The translations under genes were made by a program, and so were the position numbers. A stretch of 64,000 nucleotides of DNA, taken from contig CM057169.1 in the NCBI GenBank assembly GCA_029962745.1, positions 21,622,437-21,686,436 on the forward strand. The letters run 5' to 3'. How positions within the stretch are numbered: position 1 is the stretch's first letter; the number at the start of each line of letters is the position of its first letter. Below the pieces are notes generated by a model. That model did no database searches. It was not told the origin of the DNA and worked only from the letters and a program-made list of their open reading frames with translations. Below are positions 24,601 through 37,211 of the stretch, piece by piece. The stretch is from Echinometra lucunter. Taxonomy: Eukaryota; Echinodermata; Echinoidea; Camarodonta; Echinometridae.

Positions 24601-25425
24601 TAACGCAAGTGCTATCAATATCATGGCGATAATGGGTGCTTATCGGCTCCTTCAAATGATCCGAAAGAGGCGGGGCCTAATGCCATTCACGTAATGATAT
24701 CCGCGCATGCTGCTTTTCGTCCAGTAAATTTATTATATGTCTGTGCTGTATATTGAGGGGGAGTGTTAATTTCAATCATTTCTCCCCCCCCCCCCCCCCC
24801 AAAAAAAAAAGTAGAAATATGAAATATTTAGAAAATTTATCCTTATATTAAATTGTTGACTGGACTGTCAATTCAAGAAGACAATGGATATATGCAACAA
24901 ACTTTTCCTGAAAAATCAATATTTTTAAAATTTTTACTAGATTTGAATATTCTTATCTTACACACACACACATATATATCCAATGTTCCTTTTAATTCAC
25001 AGTGCTGGCTCTGGTTTGTTTCTCAGACAGAATGTGTTGTGCAGCAACCACTGCAGCTCCATTAGCAGCAGCTAAAAATACCACTACAGCTTCCGACAAC
25101 CACACCTTTAACCACTAGCAATGAGACTACTGCAGTTCCTACAACTACTAGCAATGTGACCACTGCAGCTCCTACAACCACTTCTACATCTAACAGTACC
25201 ACGGCAGCAACCAACATGACTCCACCCCCTAGCAACATGACAAACTGCAACAATGAATATGACAACTGCAACAATGAACATGACAACTGCAACAATGAAC
25301 ATGACAACTGCAACAATGAACATGACAACCTGCAACAATGAACATGACAACTGCAACAGTGAACATGACTACAGCACCAAGCAACATGACAACTATGCCC
25401 AGCAACATGTCTACCACACAAATAG
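21689..25425 (+). CDS. LAMP/CD68-like lysosomal membrane glycoprotein, exons 1-2 (5' part)
   Basis: Exon 1 (21689-21728, MAQFLWSRAALFV, phase 1 donor gtaagt) joins exon 2 (25003-25425, starting VLALVCFS), giving a signal peptide and then a Thr/Pro/Asn-rich mucin-like stalk with many N-glycosylation sites (NMT, NVT, NST). LAMP proteins use such heavily glycosylated stalks to protect the lysosomal membrane. Exon 2 as assembled has three apparent one-base insertions (near 25094, 25233 and 25330) that break the frame locally and together restore it. The last two flank copies of a repeat coding NMTTATM. The rest of the gene is at 43930-49098; the redundant segment lies between. Unit 2 has a gap where these exons should be. 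Confidence 0.8.
21854..22025. mobile_element. Palindromic MITE in LAMP intron 1
   Basis: The inverted ends are gggtgttgcaagaaagttgc and its reverse complement gcaactttcttgcaacaccc. The interior includes the motif tctgattggctca and its near copy attctgattggcca. Confidence 0.8.
22087..22672. mobile_element. Non-autonomous element bounded by G and C runs, with repeated GGAACGG motif
   Basis: It begins CCCGG followed by a long G-run and ends with a C-run and CGG. Sub-terminal inverted repeats follow: ggtatgtgccgcgg near 22150 and ccgcggcacatacc near 22610. An 8-bp direct repeat GTAGAGCC flanks both ends (22079-22086 and 22673-22680), consistent with a target-site duplication. The interior carries at least six copies of ttTGGAACGG-like motifs at irregular spacing. 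There is no transposase frame; the open frames across it run through the GC-rich repeats only. Confidence 0.7.
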
Positions 25426-25884
25426 GTAACCATTTTCGCTTGCATACTTTGTATCTTGAATTTTCAACGAGTGATTCCCCCACCCCCACCCACACCCCCC
25501 CCCCCCTTCTCTCCCTCCTTTCTCTCACGTATAAAATGTATTCATCTGCACTTCATCAATGGTCCGTTATAAATGCTATATTTGTTATATTTATTATAAT
25601 TGTCTGGCATTGTGTTTACTTTATTAGATAAATAATTTTTACTGTAAACTCACATTTTTAGTCTTCGGACTTTTGTTCAAGATGAAATAAACCATATTGA
25701 ATTTGAATTTGAATTTGAATTTGAATCAAACTGAAATATATATATATATATATTTTCATGTGGTCATATTGCGAAAATAATGGTCTTTGATTAGGCACTC
25801 CTTCATGCATAATTGTCACAATTAAATTTTTGAATGTCCACATCAGGTTCATTTCTTAACATTTCTATGATTTTAAGACCTGTT

Positions 25885-25998
25885 GGGCCCTGTTTCATAA
25901 AACTTCTTATCAGTTGCCATAACTGTTATAAGCTACTGAATCCTTGCATCTGATTGGCTGAGAGCAAATTTGTCATAGAAATGATAAGTTTTATGAAA
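25885..25998. mobile_element. Palindromic MITE, truncated by the gap
   Basis: This is the same element as 43632-43754 (ends gggccctgtttcataaaact). The gap begins inside its right inverted repeat, so the contig stopped within this repeat. Confidence 0.8.
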
Positions 25999-26498
25999 NN
26001 NNNNNNNNNNNNNNNNNNNNNNNNNNNNNNNNNNNNNNNNNNNNNNNNNNNNNNNNNNNNNNNNNNNNNNNNNNNNNNNNNNNNNNNNNNNNNNNNNNNN
26101 NNNNNNNNNNNNNNNNNNNNNNNNNNNNNNNNNNNNNNNNNNNNNNNNNNNNNNNNNNNNNNNNNNNNNNNNNNNNNNNNNNNNNNNNNNNNNNNNNNNN
26201 NNNNNNNNNNNNNNNNNNNNNNNNNNNNNNNNNNNNNNNNNNNNNNNNNNNNNNNNNNNNNNNNNNNNNNNNNNNNNNNNNNNNNNNNNNNNNNNNNNNN
26301 NNNNNNNNNNNNNNNNNNNNNNNNNNNNNNNNNNNNNNNNNNNNNNNNNNNNNNNNNNNNNNNNNNNNNNNNNNNNNNNNNNNNNNNNNNNNNNNNNNNN
26401 NNNNNNNNNNNNNNNNNNNNNNNNNNNNNNNNNNNNNNNNNNNNNNNNNNNNNNNNNNNNNNNNNNNNNNNNNNNNNNNNNNNNNNNNNNNNNNNNNN
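25999..26498. other. Assembly gap of exactly 500 N
   Basis: No sequence is given. The round length, shared with 42761-43260, indicates a gap of arbitrary size. It separates the two redundant units. Confidence 0.99.
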
Positions 26499-26870
26499 AC
26501 CGAATTTCCCCCGTGCCCCCAATATAACACGAATTGACGCCCGGGATTTAATTCCTTTTAAGTTTTTCGATGCAATATATTAGATTTGATTTTTGCAGAA
26601 TTTGTACTTGTCAGTTGCTCTGAAGGATAAATGGAAAAAGTCATTTACTAGAATTTATCTTATGCAACCCAGAGGAAAGAATGGTTCTCTTTTTTTTCAA
26701 AAGCGTATCCTTGGCACTTCCATAGGTTGTACTATAGCAAGTTAATGCTCTTTGGTCCTTCAGAGATGCAGTACATGCCTCATACCCCAGGTTTTTATTC
26801 GTTTTGCTCTTCCATCCTTAAGCTCCTACACATATCATTTATCCGTCTTTTCTTCTTTACAATTTGCCAG

Positions 26871-29800
26871 GAGCAAACTGCGGTTACAATATCTTCGAGT
26901 CGACAGGGGTAATCGAATCTCCCAACTATCCGGCCGACTACAACAACCGTGCTGATTGTCTGTATCTGGTGCGTATCAAGGGAGCCCGTGTCATCACGTT
27001 CACGATCGAAGACTTCATGACCGAGATCTTTAAAGGTAATGCGGGGGCTAAGGTAGGGAAAAGGCCTGTTTTCCCTTAAGTTTGAGGTAAATGTGATAAC
27101 GGAGCTGATCGATACCGTAAATAATGTGAGCAGGGACATGTAAGAAAAGTTTTGAATTTTATGTTTTATATATGATTATGATCTGGTACATACATGGAGT
27201 TGAATTTCTGAGGAAAGAAAGATCTAAAACACTTCATTTACTTTTCAACAGACATTGCGTTGTCGATTGATGTAGGGCGTTTTGGGCCCTCTCTCTTATT
27301 AACCTGTAATGGAATATAAACAACGCTCATGGAAGAACAGTGGTATCATGTCAATGTCACTGGAAAGGCTATCCACCATATCTATGATTTACCATATAGG
27401 CCTATATTCTGAATTTTATATAGAAATAAATAAAAAAAAAAAGAATAGAAAATAAAAATCAAACCAATACTTTCTTTTCAGATGTTCTTGAGTATGGTGT
27501 TGGTCCGGATGCTGATTTTAACCAGGCCGTTGGCTCGTTCGAAGGCAACCTGACAACAGCAACCAAGCCCCAGCTCCATTCACTGTTCAGGGAGAACAAG
27601 CTTGGTTCATATTCTCAACTGATCGTAACATCGCTCAGAGGGGATTCAGAATTACATTTTCATCAGGTAAGCTTGTAGGATATTGGCAGGTTAAGTCGAG
27701 AATTATGAGTATTTTGATCAGCTTCGGTTACCAGCTGTAATGGCTCGAAAGAGCAACATAGGCATCCGACAAAGCCATTCAGTCAACACACTGCATCAAT
27801 TTTCATTTTGTTTCGTAAGAAAGTTAACCAATCGAATTTTCTACTTTTTATAAACATGGTGTTCATTGGCGCTTTGGAGACCTAACCAACGTATCATTGG
27901 ACAGGAAGGCATGAAATTTAACGTTGTACTACTTATTTTTTCCTCAAAATACCCGTATGATTTACATGATAGAGTTTAATTACAAGTAAACATTTACTCG
28001 ATCTAGTGAGGTTTCGATTTGTCAGATTTTCGTAACTTGTTTTGAAAACCAGTATAGCCATTGAAATTACATTAGTTTTATTGCCAGTAAGTTTACACTT
28101 ACGTAATTTACATTTTATAAGCCTGTACATCTATTTAGCATTTTGGTTATTTCCTGAAGAGCGCCCTTTATGATGACTGTGCTAATATCGTTTGATACTA
28201 GATGGAGACGATTGTAACCCCAACCCTTGTCAGAATGGAGCAACCTGTGTGGATCAGATTAACGACTATGAATGTATCTGCCCTCCAGGATTCACCGGGG
28301 ATAACTGCGAAATAGGTAAACATTAAAATTGACCCCTTTTAGATATTGGGAAACATTGCTTCCACCTTCTCAAACAGTCATCGAGACAGCCGTTATAGCA
28401 AGACAACTGATATCCTCCAGTTAAAGAGGACATGTTTTCCGTTTCAGGTAAATACGCGTGGTCTTTGAACCTCGCTTTAAAGCTACTTTAAAAATTATAT
28501 AGCAAAGGCTTCCCGATTTTTATTTCAATTTCATGTCAAATGCAAATACACTAAAAGGCGGTTTATTTCTTCTGTATATGTATTTCTATGAAATGAATAT
28601 TCATATGAATAATGGACGGGATAATGCTAATAATTCTTTTAAAATGCATTCTCATCTACTAGACATTGATGAGTGTGCTAGCAACCCTTGTCTTAATGGC
28701 GGCGGTGTGTGTGTGGATGAAGTCAACGGATACACATGTAACTGTGCCCCAGGTTTTAATGGAGACAAATGCGAGAACAGAAAGTTTGTTAAACTCGGAT
28801 TTCTGCTATTGTTAGATGATCCTTCCTCTTTTCGTGGTAAACAATGTAAAACTAAAAATGTAAAAATAACCAACGGTTTTGAGATCGGAATTGGATAATC
28901 GAATATCACACAATTCAGCAGAAGTTATAGTCTGTAACTACTTTTTCTTCAGATAGCTATAGAGAACTGTGGGAAAACAATCACATTTGGTTGAATAGGA
29001 GAGAACTTTAGGTCTGAGGCTGTAATTTTGTATCCTCTTTACTTTTAAGAGCTTTCAAACAAAGTTTGTTCAGTTGCAATCGACAATCTTGATAACTAAT
29101 ATGCTGCCCTCTTTGATCAAGACTCTAATTATCAACCTTCGCTTAATACGTCCAGGGCCCTGCACGGAGAACAATAATTATGTAATCGGATGAAGTTACC
29201 GTGGTTAAACAATACATTTTATTAGTATCATTGGTATCACTATTGTTAGCAGTATTTGTTACTATTATTATCATTATTGTTATCGTTAACATAATTATTT
29301 GATACCCTCATCATCAGCCCTATAATCATTAGAAGTAACGGATGTTTTAGTAATGGTAATATTATTTTTGTTGTTGCTATTATCAATGCATCATTGTGCT
29401 TACTATCGTTCACAGACATCAATGAATGTGCCAGCAATCCTTGTCAGAATGGAGGGATCTGTGTGGATGGTGTAAACGGGTTCGTCTGCACCTGTCAACC
29501 TGGTTATACGGGAACTCTTTGTGAAACTGGTAACATTTATCGTGTTTTTGTTGTTTGTTTGGTTTGTTTTGTTTTGTTGCATGTATAACATCTGCTACCT
29601 TATTTTGTCAATCAAAATAACGTTTTCTTTTTCACATAAAAAATAATTCAATGTGCTTCACAACATTAAATTCTGTTATTGAAATATACCAGATTGGGGG
29701 AAATACAAACATACCAGCAATCTGCCCAAATTATGAGAAGACGTTGGTCCAAATATTGGTTATTTCAGAATTCTTCGAGAAAAGCGGATCCTCCATCACT

Positions 29801-32800
29801 CTCATACGACTATCGCAACATATTTTCCACTTCGTTTGTTATGAAAGTGGCATATTGTAATAACGTGAACAGTCATCAGTTTTAAGGAAATGATCGTGTT
29901 CATTATGCATATTTCATACACGGGATGGATCTTTTAACTTGGTTTAATTCATCATTAATGTAAATCCTCATTTGAATTGATGGTAATATTCTTCTTTCGC
30001 GACTTCCTATTCGACATCACAGACATCAACGAATGTGCAAGCAATCCGTGTCAAAATGGCGGCGTTTGCACCGACCTTGTGAACAGGTATACATGTGACT
30101 GTCTAGTTGGGTTTACTGGAACCAACTGCGAGACCAGTAAGTTTGTTGCTCTCAGAACATTCTTCTGAACTAAATGCGCCTAAAACTGCTTCATCCGATC
30201 ATTTTTTAACCTCGTTGTTTCTTACAGCGAGGTTACAGGCGTAATACTGTGTGGTTAGCTATTCTAATAATAGATGACATTTTTCAGAGTTATTTGAAAT
30301 ATCACAAAAATAGAATGTTGAATGATACCGTATAAGAAAGCTTTTCTACTATGCATTATTAATCATATAAACATGCTTTGGAATGTAAGGCTCTTTAATT
30401 CACAAATCACGAACCTACTAAATGTGGTCCAGAATTTCAGAGATCCTCATTTATTTGGCTCAAGCTAGTGGACTGCACAAGAAATTCTAATGATTTACAA
30501 TCCAGCCCCTAAATAGTTAACGGTATCCTTGAAAATTCACTTCTTTTATTCGTCCCTGTGAAAATAACGAAGAGAAATGGACGATTCAACTTTGAACTTT
30601 TATAAGTAATGCTGTTATATCATAACAGTTTGTACACGAAATTTTTTTTAAATATTTATACGTAGGTTTTCTTAAATTCATACTAGTGTTTTCAATTAAC
30701 TTTCAGATATCAATGAATGTGCCAGCAATCCTTGTCTTAATGGAGGTACGTGCGTGGATGGCGTCAATGGCTACGTTTGTCAATGTTTACCAAGTTACAC
30801 GGGGACTCACTGCGAGATCTGTAAGTATTTTATTGTATTTATTTTCCGTCAAAATTAAAAACATAAGAATCAATAATACATACATATGACAATTGATTAA
30901 AAACAGACGGAGGGATGGCCCTACTCAGCGTTGATGGCACAACAACGCTGTTTTGCAGAGGGTCCCTATATTTAAAAGAATACATGTAACGTTATGAAGA
31001 CTACTGACAGAAAAAAAAAATAACATTACAAAAGTGAATAAGACACATTAAAGCAAAACATGGGAAACGAAATTTTACATGGTATAGAACGTGTACAAGA
31101 GACAGAGAAAAAAGTAAACTGTACAATGACTTATTTACCTATTCATGTCAGAGATTTTAAAAGGCTAGGTTGATCACATTCTCTTCAATCTATAATAAAC
31201 GCCTTTTACCGCTCTATTTTTATTATAAATTGCAATTCATGTGAACAGTAGATTCGAGGACATTATTATGATAATTACAAAATAATTATAGGCCTAACAT
31301 TAATGCGCCTTCCTGTGGATACTAAACCCAGAATGTTATTACTATAGCCTTGAGGAGGCGTTAAAGCATACCTACCGGGTACTCTTTTACCCAAACCCTG
31401 GTCAAGAGTGAAAATTTAGATTCAGCATGATATCTTTCCAATGTGATTAGGTAAGGAACCGAAATCCGAGCCCTATGATGAGAGGAACATTGTAATTTAC
31501 TAAAACCTTTTGTTTATTCATTTGTTTGTTTATTAGCACTGGATGCTTGCCAGAGCATGCCATGTCAGAATGGTGCAACGTGTACAAATGTCGGGGGTGA
31601 CTACATCTGCGAATGCCCACCGGGATATACTGGCATCAATTGCGAAATCGGTGCGTATCGAAAGATAGATGTCATAACCAAAGTGTCATCCGAGTGAAAA
31701 GAGATCAAATAGATTGTTTTAGACAGGAATGTACAACTGGAACAATTTTCCAGTAATTTATGAAGCCATATGTTCGTAATTAAATATACTTTGTAAGATT
31801 ACTTGGAGTCTGATTTTCTTCCTAATCTTGACCTTCGTGTATTGTCTTGACTTTCAGAGTTTTGTAAAGGTTTCCTTTTTCGTTATTTACTGGATGTTAT
31901 ACCTTGAATGAATGTCCTAACTTTAAAGAAATAAATATATTTCATAACTTCAGTTTATTTGAGCTTATATAGGACTTTTTAAAAAGAGCTGACAGAATGT
32001 GAAGACAATGATTATCTTAACCAACCTAACGTTTAACTATAGCTGTTTACACGATCGATTTCAATTTGCCATATTATGCAGATGCAAAAGTAAGGAAAAG
32101 TAAACTGAAAATATGAATGGCGTTACGACTAGTTAAGGACATAAAAACACATAAAACCAAACTTTTTTAAAATCAAACTTTTTGTCTGTTTTGATGGTTA
32201 TTTTTATGATTGTTACTCTTGTAGCCCAGCTATAATGTTTTAATCTTTTATGACGAAAATTTTTCCCCACAATTCAGCATATTTTTTTCATTTAATCTTG
32301 TCGAATATTTTCTTTCCACCTTCTAGATATCAACGAATGCGCAAGTCTTCCTTGTCAAAATGGCGCTACATGTATCGACGGTATAGCCATGTACACTTGT
32401 CAGTGTCGTCAGGGATATTCTGGTGTCAACTGCGAAGAAGGTATAGCAAAATGGGATATAGAGGATCCTTTCTTAACTCATGACATTAGGAATAATCTGA
32501 TTCTAGTATTGTGACAACAACAAAAAATGCGTTTTCTCAATTACTCTCATTCTTAACATAATACCAATCACTGCCAATACACTCCATGAACGCTTTCAGT
32601 TTTCATGATTTAAAACTTTTACCCAAATTTCGAGCCCACCACATATTTGGCAGTATTTGCATAAACATAAACGCGAATGATGGCATCCTCATCATAATTT
32701 ACCTGTAATCAGCCAAAAAGTAAATCATGATAACTTGTTAAACACATGAACACTAGAGCCATGACGTGGCCCTGGCGATAACTTCATACGATAGAGAAGC

Positions 32801-33315
32801 CATAAAAACGATGGACGCGCCTTTTGATAAGCTACGTAACAGAGATAGAATAGGTCAGTTAGATAAGTTCTATAACATATTTCACGGTTTAGGCTATTTT
32901 GAAGAAGGGTTGATGATGTGAAACGTAGCCTCAGCAAGCATATCCACAAGGAACTGACTGATTTTGCTCTAACCATGCAAACCCAATCTACTGTTTTTAT
33001 TTTGCTTTCCCCTTCAGTTGGTTTCTGTGATTTAGAGGGCGTCTGGTACAACGAGTGCAATGATCAAATCACGATCATTAAGACATCAACAGGAATGATG
33101 TTAGGAGACCACGTGACAATTAATGAACGGCTAATTGGCTATGGAGGTAATTCTTTTTCTTTTTTTTAATTTTCAAATTAGTATGAGCTAGGTGTGCTTT
33201 TGAAATTTCATATCAATTTGCAATTATTGCTTTTGAGGAGCGAAATGTTACCTGTTAATGGTAAGGTGCTACATTTAAAGAGAAATCTTCTTTTCGCATA
33301 TCATTATTATTGTTG

Positions 33316-33346
<31 letters not shown>

Positions 33347-35019
33347 CATTATTATTATCATCATTATTATTATTATCATCATCACCACCGTCGTCGTCAT
33401 CATTATTATTTTATTTCTATCTATTTTTATACATTCTCAAATCTTTACCCAGAGTAGGCCTGTTCAGTTACGAAAATTACATCAAGTACAGAATTTCTAT
33501 ACAAAAAGAATGAGACAGAAAACATTAAAACATTGCTATTACTATAAATGTTATCATTATTATTATTATCATCATTATTTTTATCAATAATAATTATTAT
33601 TATCATTGTTGTGTTTTTGTTGTCATCTTCACCATCACTGTCATCATCACAATAATCTTTATCATTTATCCAGCCCCAACCGTGATGGTCGGCTATGCCA
33701 GCAATAACTACGACTTCCCCCTCGTTCGGTTTCACGGTGGTCCGCGACAACGGTCGTACGACCACGAGCTGGACTGGTCAGTGTCATCTCTGTGCAGGTC
33801 AAGAGGTGCTCTATACCACGTGGATTGAAGCAACATGGTGACTACCTGTGAGGATATCAAGCGAGCCAACAAGTGAGTACTACGTGGCATGGCTCAGTGG
33901 TAGAACAGTTGTCTCGTTATCGGGAGGTCCCAGGTTCGAAACCATTTCCAGCGTCCTTGATAAGCATAAGTCCATATTACCACATCTATTGGGCAGACTT
34001 CTAGCTGTGTAGGTCCCCTGGATGCCTTACTTACGAGTAGACAATTCCGAGATGAATTAAATCGTCAAACCAAACCAAGCCACCAAGCTTTGAAATTATT
34101 TCAATTTTTATTTCGAGGAGCAAACACGCATGCAAAAGCAAAGTTACAAGGGCTTTTTAGACGAGGGAGAAAGAAGAGGAGAATGGATATGTGAACAAAA
34201 GATGATACGACCCGGCCCAGTCCACTTCCCTCCTTTTGTTTCTCCTATTTCCTCTTAGTAAGACAGCCCCCCCCCCCCACATGACGCCATGTCCCCCAAA
34301 TGGCCGTCACAATACACTCATACTCTTCGTTAGTCGAAGGAGAGACGTGAAGAGTTAAGACGCTAGGTCGTGGGCTTTTCATGGGAATTTGACACATGGT
34401 GCTACCCAGTAACAGGTGTTGCCCATCACTGTGAGTTTTATGACCAACAGAGCTTATGTATGCTCTGTATACTTCCCCCACCATTTCCCCCATATGACAA
34501 AGTCATAATCTCACTTTCCCTGTCCGAGAATGCTCGAAGCAGGCCGAAGAAATGTTTGTGGTGGGACAGCTTGTTTTGCTGTGCTCCAGAAATGTAGCTC
34601 TAACAGGTATTTTTCACAAAATCTGGTGTCAGCAAATTATGATCCAGTCCCCATGAAGCCCAAGACCTAGAGTCTTTAATGAATTTGAAATCTTAAAAAA
34701 TCATTTAATATGGCATATAGTTGCACAGAATTTAATAAAACATTATTTCCGATAGATGCCAAACATCTTTTTTAATATACCGACCATCATGCATGATGAA
34801 GCAGAGTATTTGCTGACAGTAATACGAGTTGCCGGTTATAATGAGCATGTCTTTCAGCGATTATGTGCCTATATTTTGACGTAATTATTGTCAAAATTTT
34901 GCATTTTGAAATGTCATATTTACATTTATCATCATCTTTTATTCTTTAATCTGTACAGGGTTGGACAGGATAAATGGACAAGGTACGAGCAGAGCTTTGC
35001 TCCACAACCAGACGTATAG
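26871..35019 (+). pseudogene. Second fibropellin copy, lacking exons 1-2, with frameshifts (probable allelic duplicate)
   Basis: The homologous exons are 26871-27035, 27482-27666, 28202-28315, 28663-28779, 29416-29529, 30023-30136, 30707-30820, 31537-31650, 32327-32440, 33018-33146, 33674-33872 and 34959-35019. They run from CUB to the avidin C-terminus with the same phases. Defects: no signal-peptide exon or EGF1; a one-base deletion in the second CUB exon near 27564; an in-frame extra Gly codon in the third EGF exon of the full gene and loss of its GT donor (GA at 28780-28781); and a +1 then -1 pair in the middle avidin exon near 33721 and 33827. Synteny and near-identity of introns suggest an allele, so most frame breaks may be consensus errors. 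If it is truly a tandem copy, it is a 5'-truncated pseudogene. Confidence 0.85.
33887..34080 (+). repeat. tRNA-derived SINE, unit 2 copy
   Basis: This is the unit 2 counterpart of the SINE at 16216-16435, at the same intronic position straight after the avidin exon donor. Confidence 0.7.
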
Positions 35020-35092
35020 AGAGAACTGACCGTACATTTAGAACATTGTTTGAAACTGTTCTTCATGTGCCCTTGAACATCATTCTGTTATC

Positions 35093-35098
35093 AATAAA
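35093..35098 (+). terminator. Polyadenylation signal of the second fibropellin copy
   Basis: AATAAA lies 74 bases after the stop codon at 35017-35019 and corresponds to 17440-17445. Confidence 0.6.
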
Positions 35099-35470
35099 CA
35101 ATGTTAATATTCATGACTAATGTATTTTACCGTTTTTAATACAAATTGAAAAAAATAAATAGATTAGAGTTCAGTCAATGTAACTTATTTTTGTTCTGTG
35201 TAAATTTGGTAAACAATGGGAATGATTTCCTTGCACGAATTGGAAGAGTCAACCGTCTTTTTAATTTCCAGCATCTCTTTCGAGTATTAAAAGTATACTG
35301 TTCGTTTGTCACTGCTGACCTTCTGTTCTTGGTTTGTTGCTTTTTAAGATGTGGATATGTACGAAACATTTTTTTTTAAATCAGGAACTAAAAATCATCG
35401 ATCCCTATATTGACAGTACTAGGTCTAAAGAACTAATTTATCAATATAAACGGAAGTCCTGCACTAAAAA

Positions 35471-35672
35471 CTAAAATGTTAAATCATCATTTAAAGGGCC
35501 GAGGAGTGACTACATTTTCAAAATTTAACACTTTAATCATGCTGGGTCAACACTCTAAATTTTTTTTACCGACATTAATAATGTTGAATCCAGCGTGTTC
35601 AAAGCGTTAAATGTTGAAAATGTAGTCACTCCTCGGCCCTTTTGAATGGTGATTTAACATTTTTTAGAGTGT
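35471..35672. mobile_element. Palindromic MITE, unit 2 copy
   Basis: This is the counterpart of 17811-18016, with the same arms containing gggccgaggagtgactacat. Confidence 0.8.
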
Positions 35673-35920
35673 GTGTGTCAGAGATCTGTTCCACGAATTA
35701 TTGTACTCGTAGGTAGGAGATTCAAATCTATGATCACCCTCAGCATTCTAGTTGGGGAATTCTGAGTTCGACTGAAGGGGTTTTGAAGTTTGAACAATCT
35801 CCTTTCCAACAGACATTAAAAAATGGTGATCGAGGAATGACAGACATGATTTCATTAGATATATTGCCCGAGTATAGTTTCAAGTTTTTTAAAAAGAATT
35901 TTTTTAGCAAAATTGGTTTT

Positions 35921-36301
35921 TGTAATGTTGTTGAAATAACATAAGAGCCAATGTAGACAACAGATATAGTGAATTTAAGTCTTGACTCTCTGAGTCCCGT
36001 TTAATGTCTGATTCAATGTTGTACATTTAGGTGTGGCTTCGCTCAAGCACGATAGTCAATTCAATAGCTCAACTTAAACATGTAAGATTACAATGTATGC
36101 AGTAAATAACCAGGTGGTGACCTGAATATCTTAACTGTTCATGCACAACATTACTTTGAATAATTATAGTTGCATCAATGATTGTATACACAACATTCTC
36201 CCCCTTGTCAAACTTGAACAGAGTATAGTGGTGACATAACAACACAAGAAACTTTCAAACTGATTATTCTATGTACCTGCAATATCTCTCCAAACTTAAC
36301 A
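35921..36301 (-). repeat. 3' LTR of the gypsy element
   Basis: The plus-strand sequence runs from tgtaatgttgttgaaataac to ctccaaacttaaca. As the element lies on the minus strand, this is its downstream LTR. The polypurine tract abuts it on the inner side. Confidence 0.9.
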
Positions 36302-36628
36302 CATTTGTTTGGGGGTTTTTTTTTTCTCCAATTTATCCAATGTAATCTCTCAAAAAATTAACATCTTTCCTATCTGATTAATATATCCATGATATATGGT
36401 TATTCCACTTTATGAATTTCCTTCAGCTTTTTACAATGCACTCATTTCAAACTTAATACAATAGTAGCTTTTCAATGTTGAACGAAATGAATAATTTGCA
36501 TTCGAGCAACAATCTTGACATTATACCTCGTACAATTTTGAATTACTCAATTTTGCAAAAAGGAGTTGTCTTAATTTTATCATAAGTCATGCAACTTCTT
36601 TCTGAGTACAAGTTTCTCAATTTAATTT

Positions 36629-37081
36629 TCAATACTTCACATAATTTCCATAGTACTCGGGTTCTTTTCTATTACGAGTACTACGTCTCAATTCTTGATG
36701 CACTACCTCCTTCCCCTCTTCTACAGCATCTTGCCTCACTTCTTGTTTTTCTGGACTTTCTGGGCAAGGAGACAAATGAAAAGCATTCCATGTACTCCTA
36801 TCTTCTAACTGATATGTCGCATCGTTCTTTTGTTTGACAATCTTCATAGGTGAACCAAAGTGTACTTGCCCCTTATGAACGTGTCTTTGTTTGCGGACCC
36901 GAACATAGTCTCCCACCTCAAAGTGAGGTTGCCTTGCACCTCTCTTCGTATCGGTATACTCTCTTGATTTCTTTTGTTTCATTTCAACTCTTTCTTTTAC
37001 CTCTTCAGTTTGTTTGTCAGTTTTGTTTGGCATTTTGTTTTGAACCTGTAACTTAGTTCTCATTTTTCTACCATGCAACAA
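36629..37081 (-). CDS. Gypsy pol: integrase C-terminal part
   Basis: The frame contains VGDYVRVRKQRHVHKG and a following segment like the C-terminal tail of Ty3/gypsy integrases, where a small beta-barrel domain follows the catalytic core. It is separated from the core frame (37212-37748) by interruptions. Confidence 0.7.
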   Translation of the reverse strand: MLHGRKMRTKLQVQNKMPNKTDKQTEEVKERVEMKQKKSREYTDTKRGARQPHFEVGDYVRVRKQRHVHKGQVHFGSPMKIVKQKNDATYQLEDRSTWNAFHLSPCPESPEKQEVRQDAVEEGKEVVHQELRRSTRNRKEPEYYGNYVKY

Positions 37082-37211
37082 TTCGGAGGGTGAACACCCT
37101 GTTGTTTGATGAGGAGGTTGCCCTGTAAGCCAACAACAATTCTAGGACAGTTTCCTTCATACATCTCTTCCCAGCAATCAGAGCATTTGGATGCTTGATT
37201 TTAGAACACGG

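Larger units (their letters stand above)
21729..25002. other. LAMP intron 1
   Basis: This intron of about 3.3 kb carries a palindromic MITE (21854-22025) and a G/C-run-bounded element (22087-22672). From 22680 to 25000 it is mostly plain AT-rich sequence with a C-run at 24784-24800. I see no gene in it. Confidence 0.7.
8652..25998 (+). repeat. Unit 1 of a 17-kb redundant segment
   Basis: This is collinear with 26499-43746 from fibropellin intron 2, through the fibropellin 3' end, the downstream MITE, the palindrome right arm and the region after LAMP exon 2. The match shows scattered single-base substitutions and many one-base homopolymer differences. Unit 1 ends at a 500-N gap inside the right end of a palindromic MITE. 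I interpret the two units as alternative haplotypes placed in tandem by assembly. Confidence 0.88.

Noticed and set aside
25255..25345. Short regular repeats that might suggest a CRISPR array
   Set aside because: They are contiguous coding repeats of a mucin stalk with no spacers, in an animal genome.
25954..26583. Long open frames across the gaps at 25999-26498 and 42761-43260
   Set aside because: They consist of undetermined bases.
26871..35019. A second, independent fibropellin gene
   Set aside because: It lacks the signal-peptide and EGF1 exons, begins at a gap and shares introns, SINE and MITE insertions with the first copy. An allelic duplicate explains this better; kept as a pseudogene/duplicate entry.
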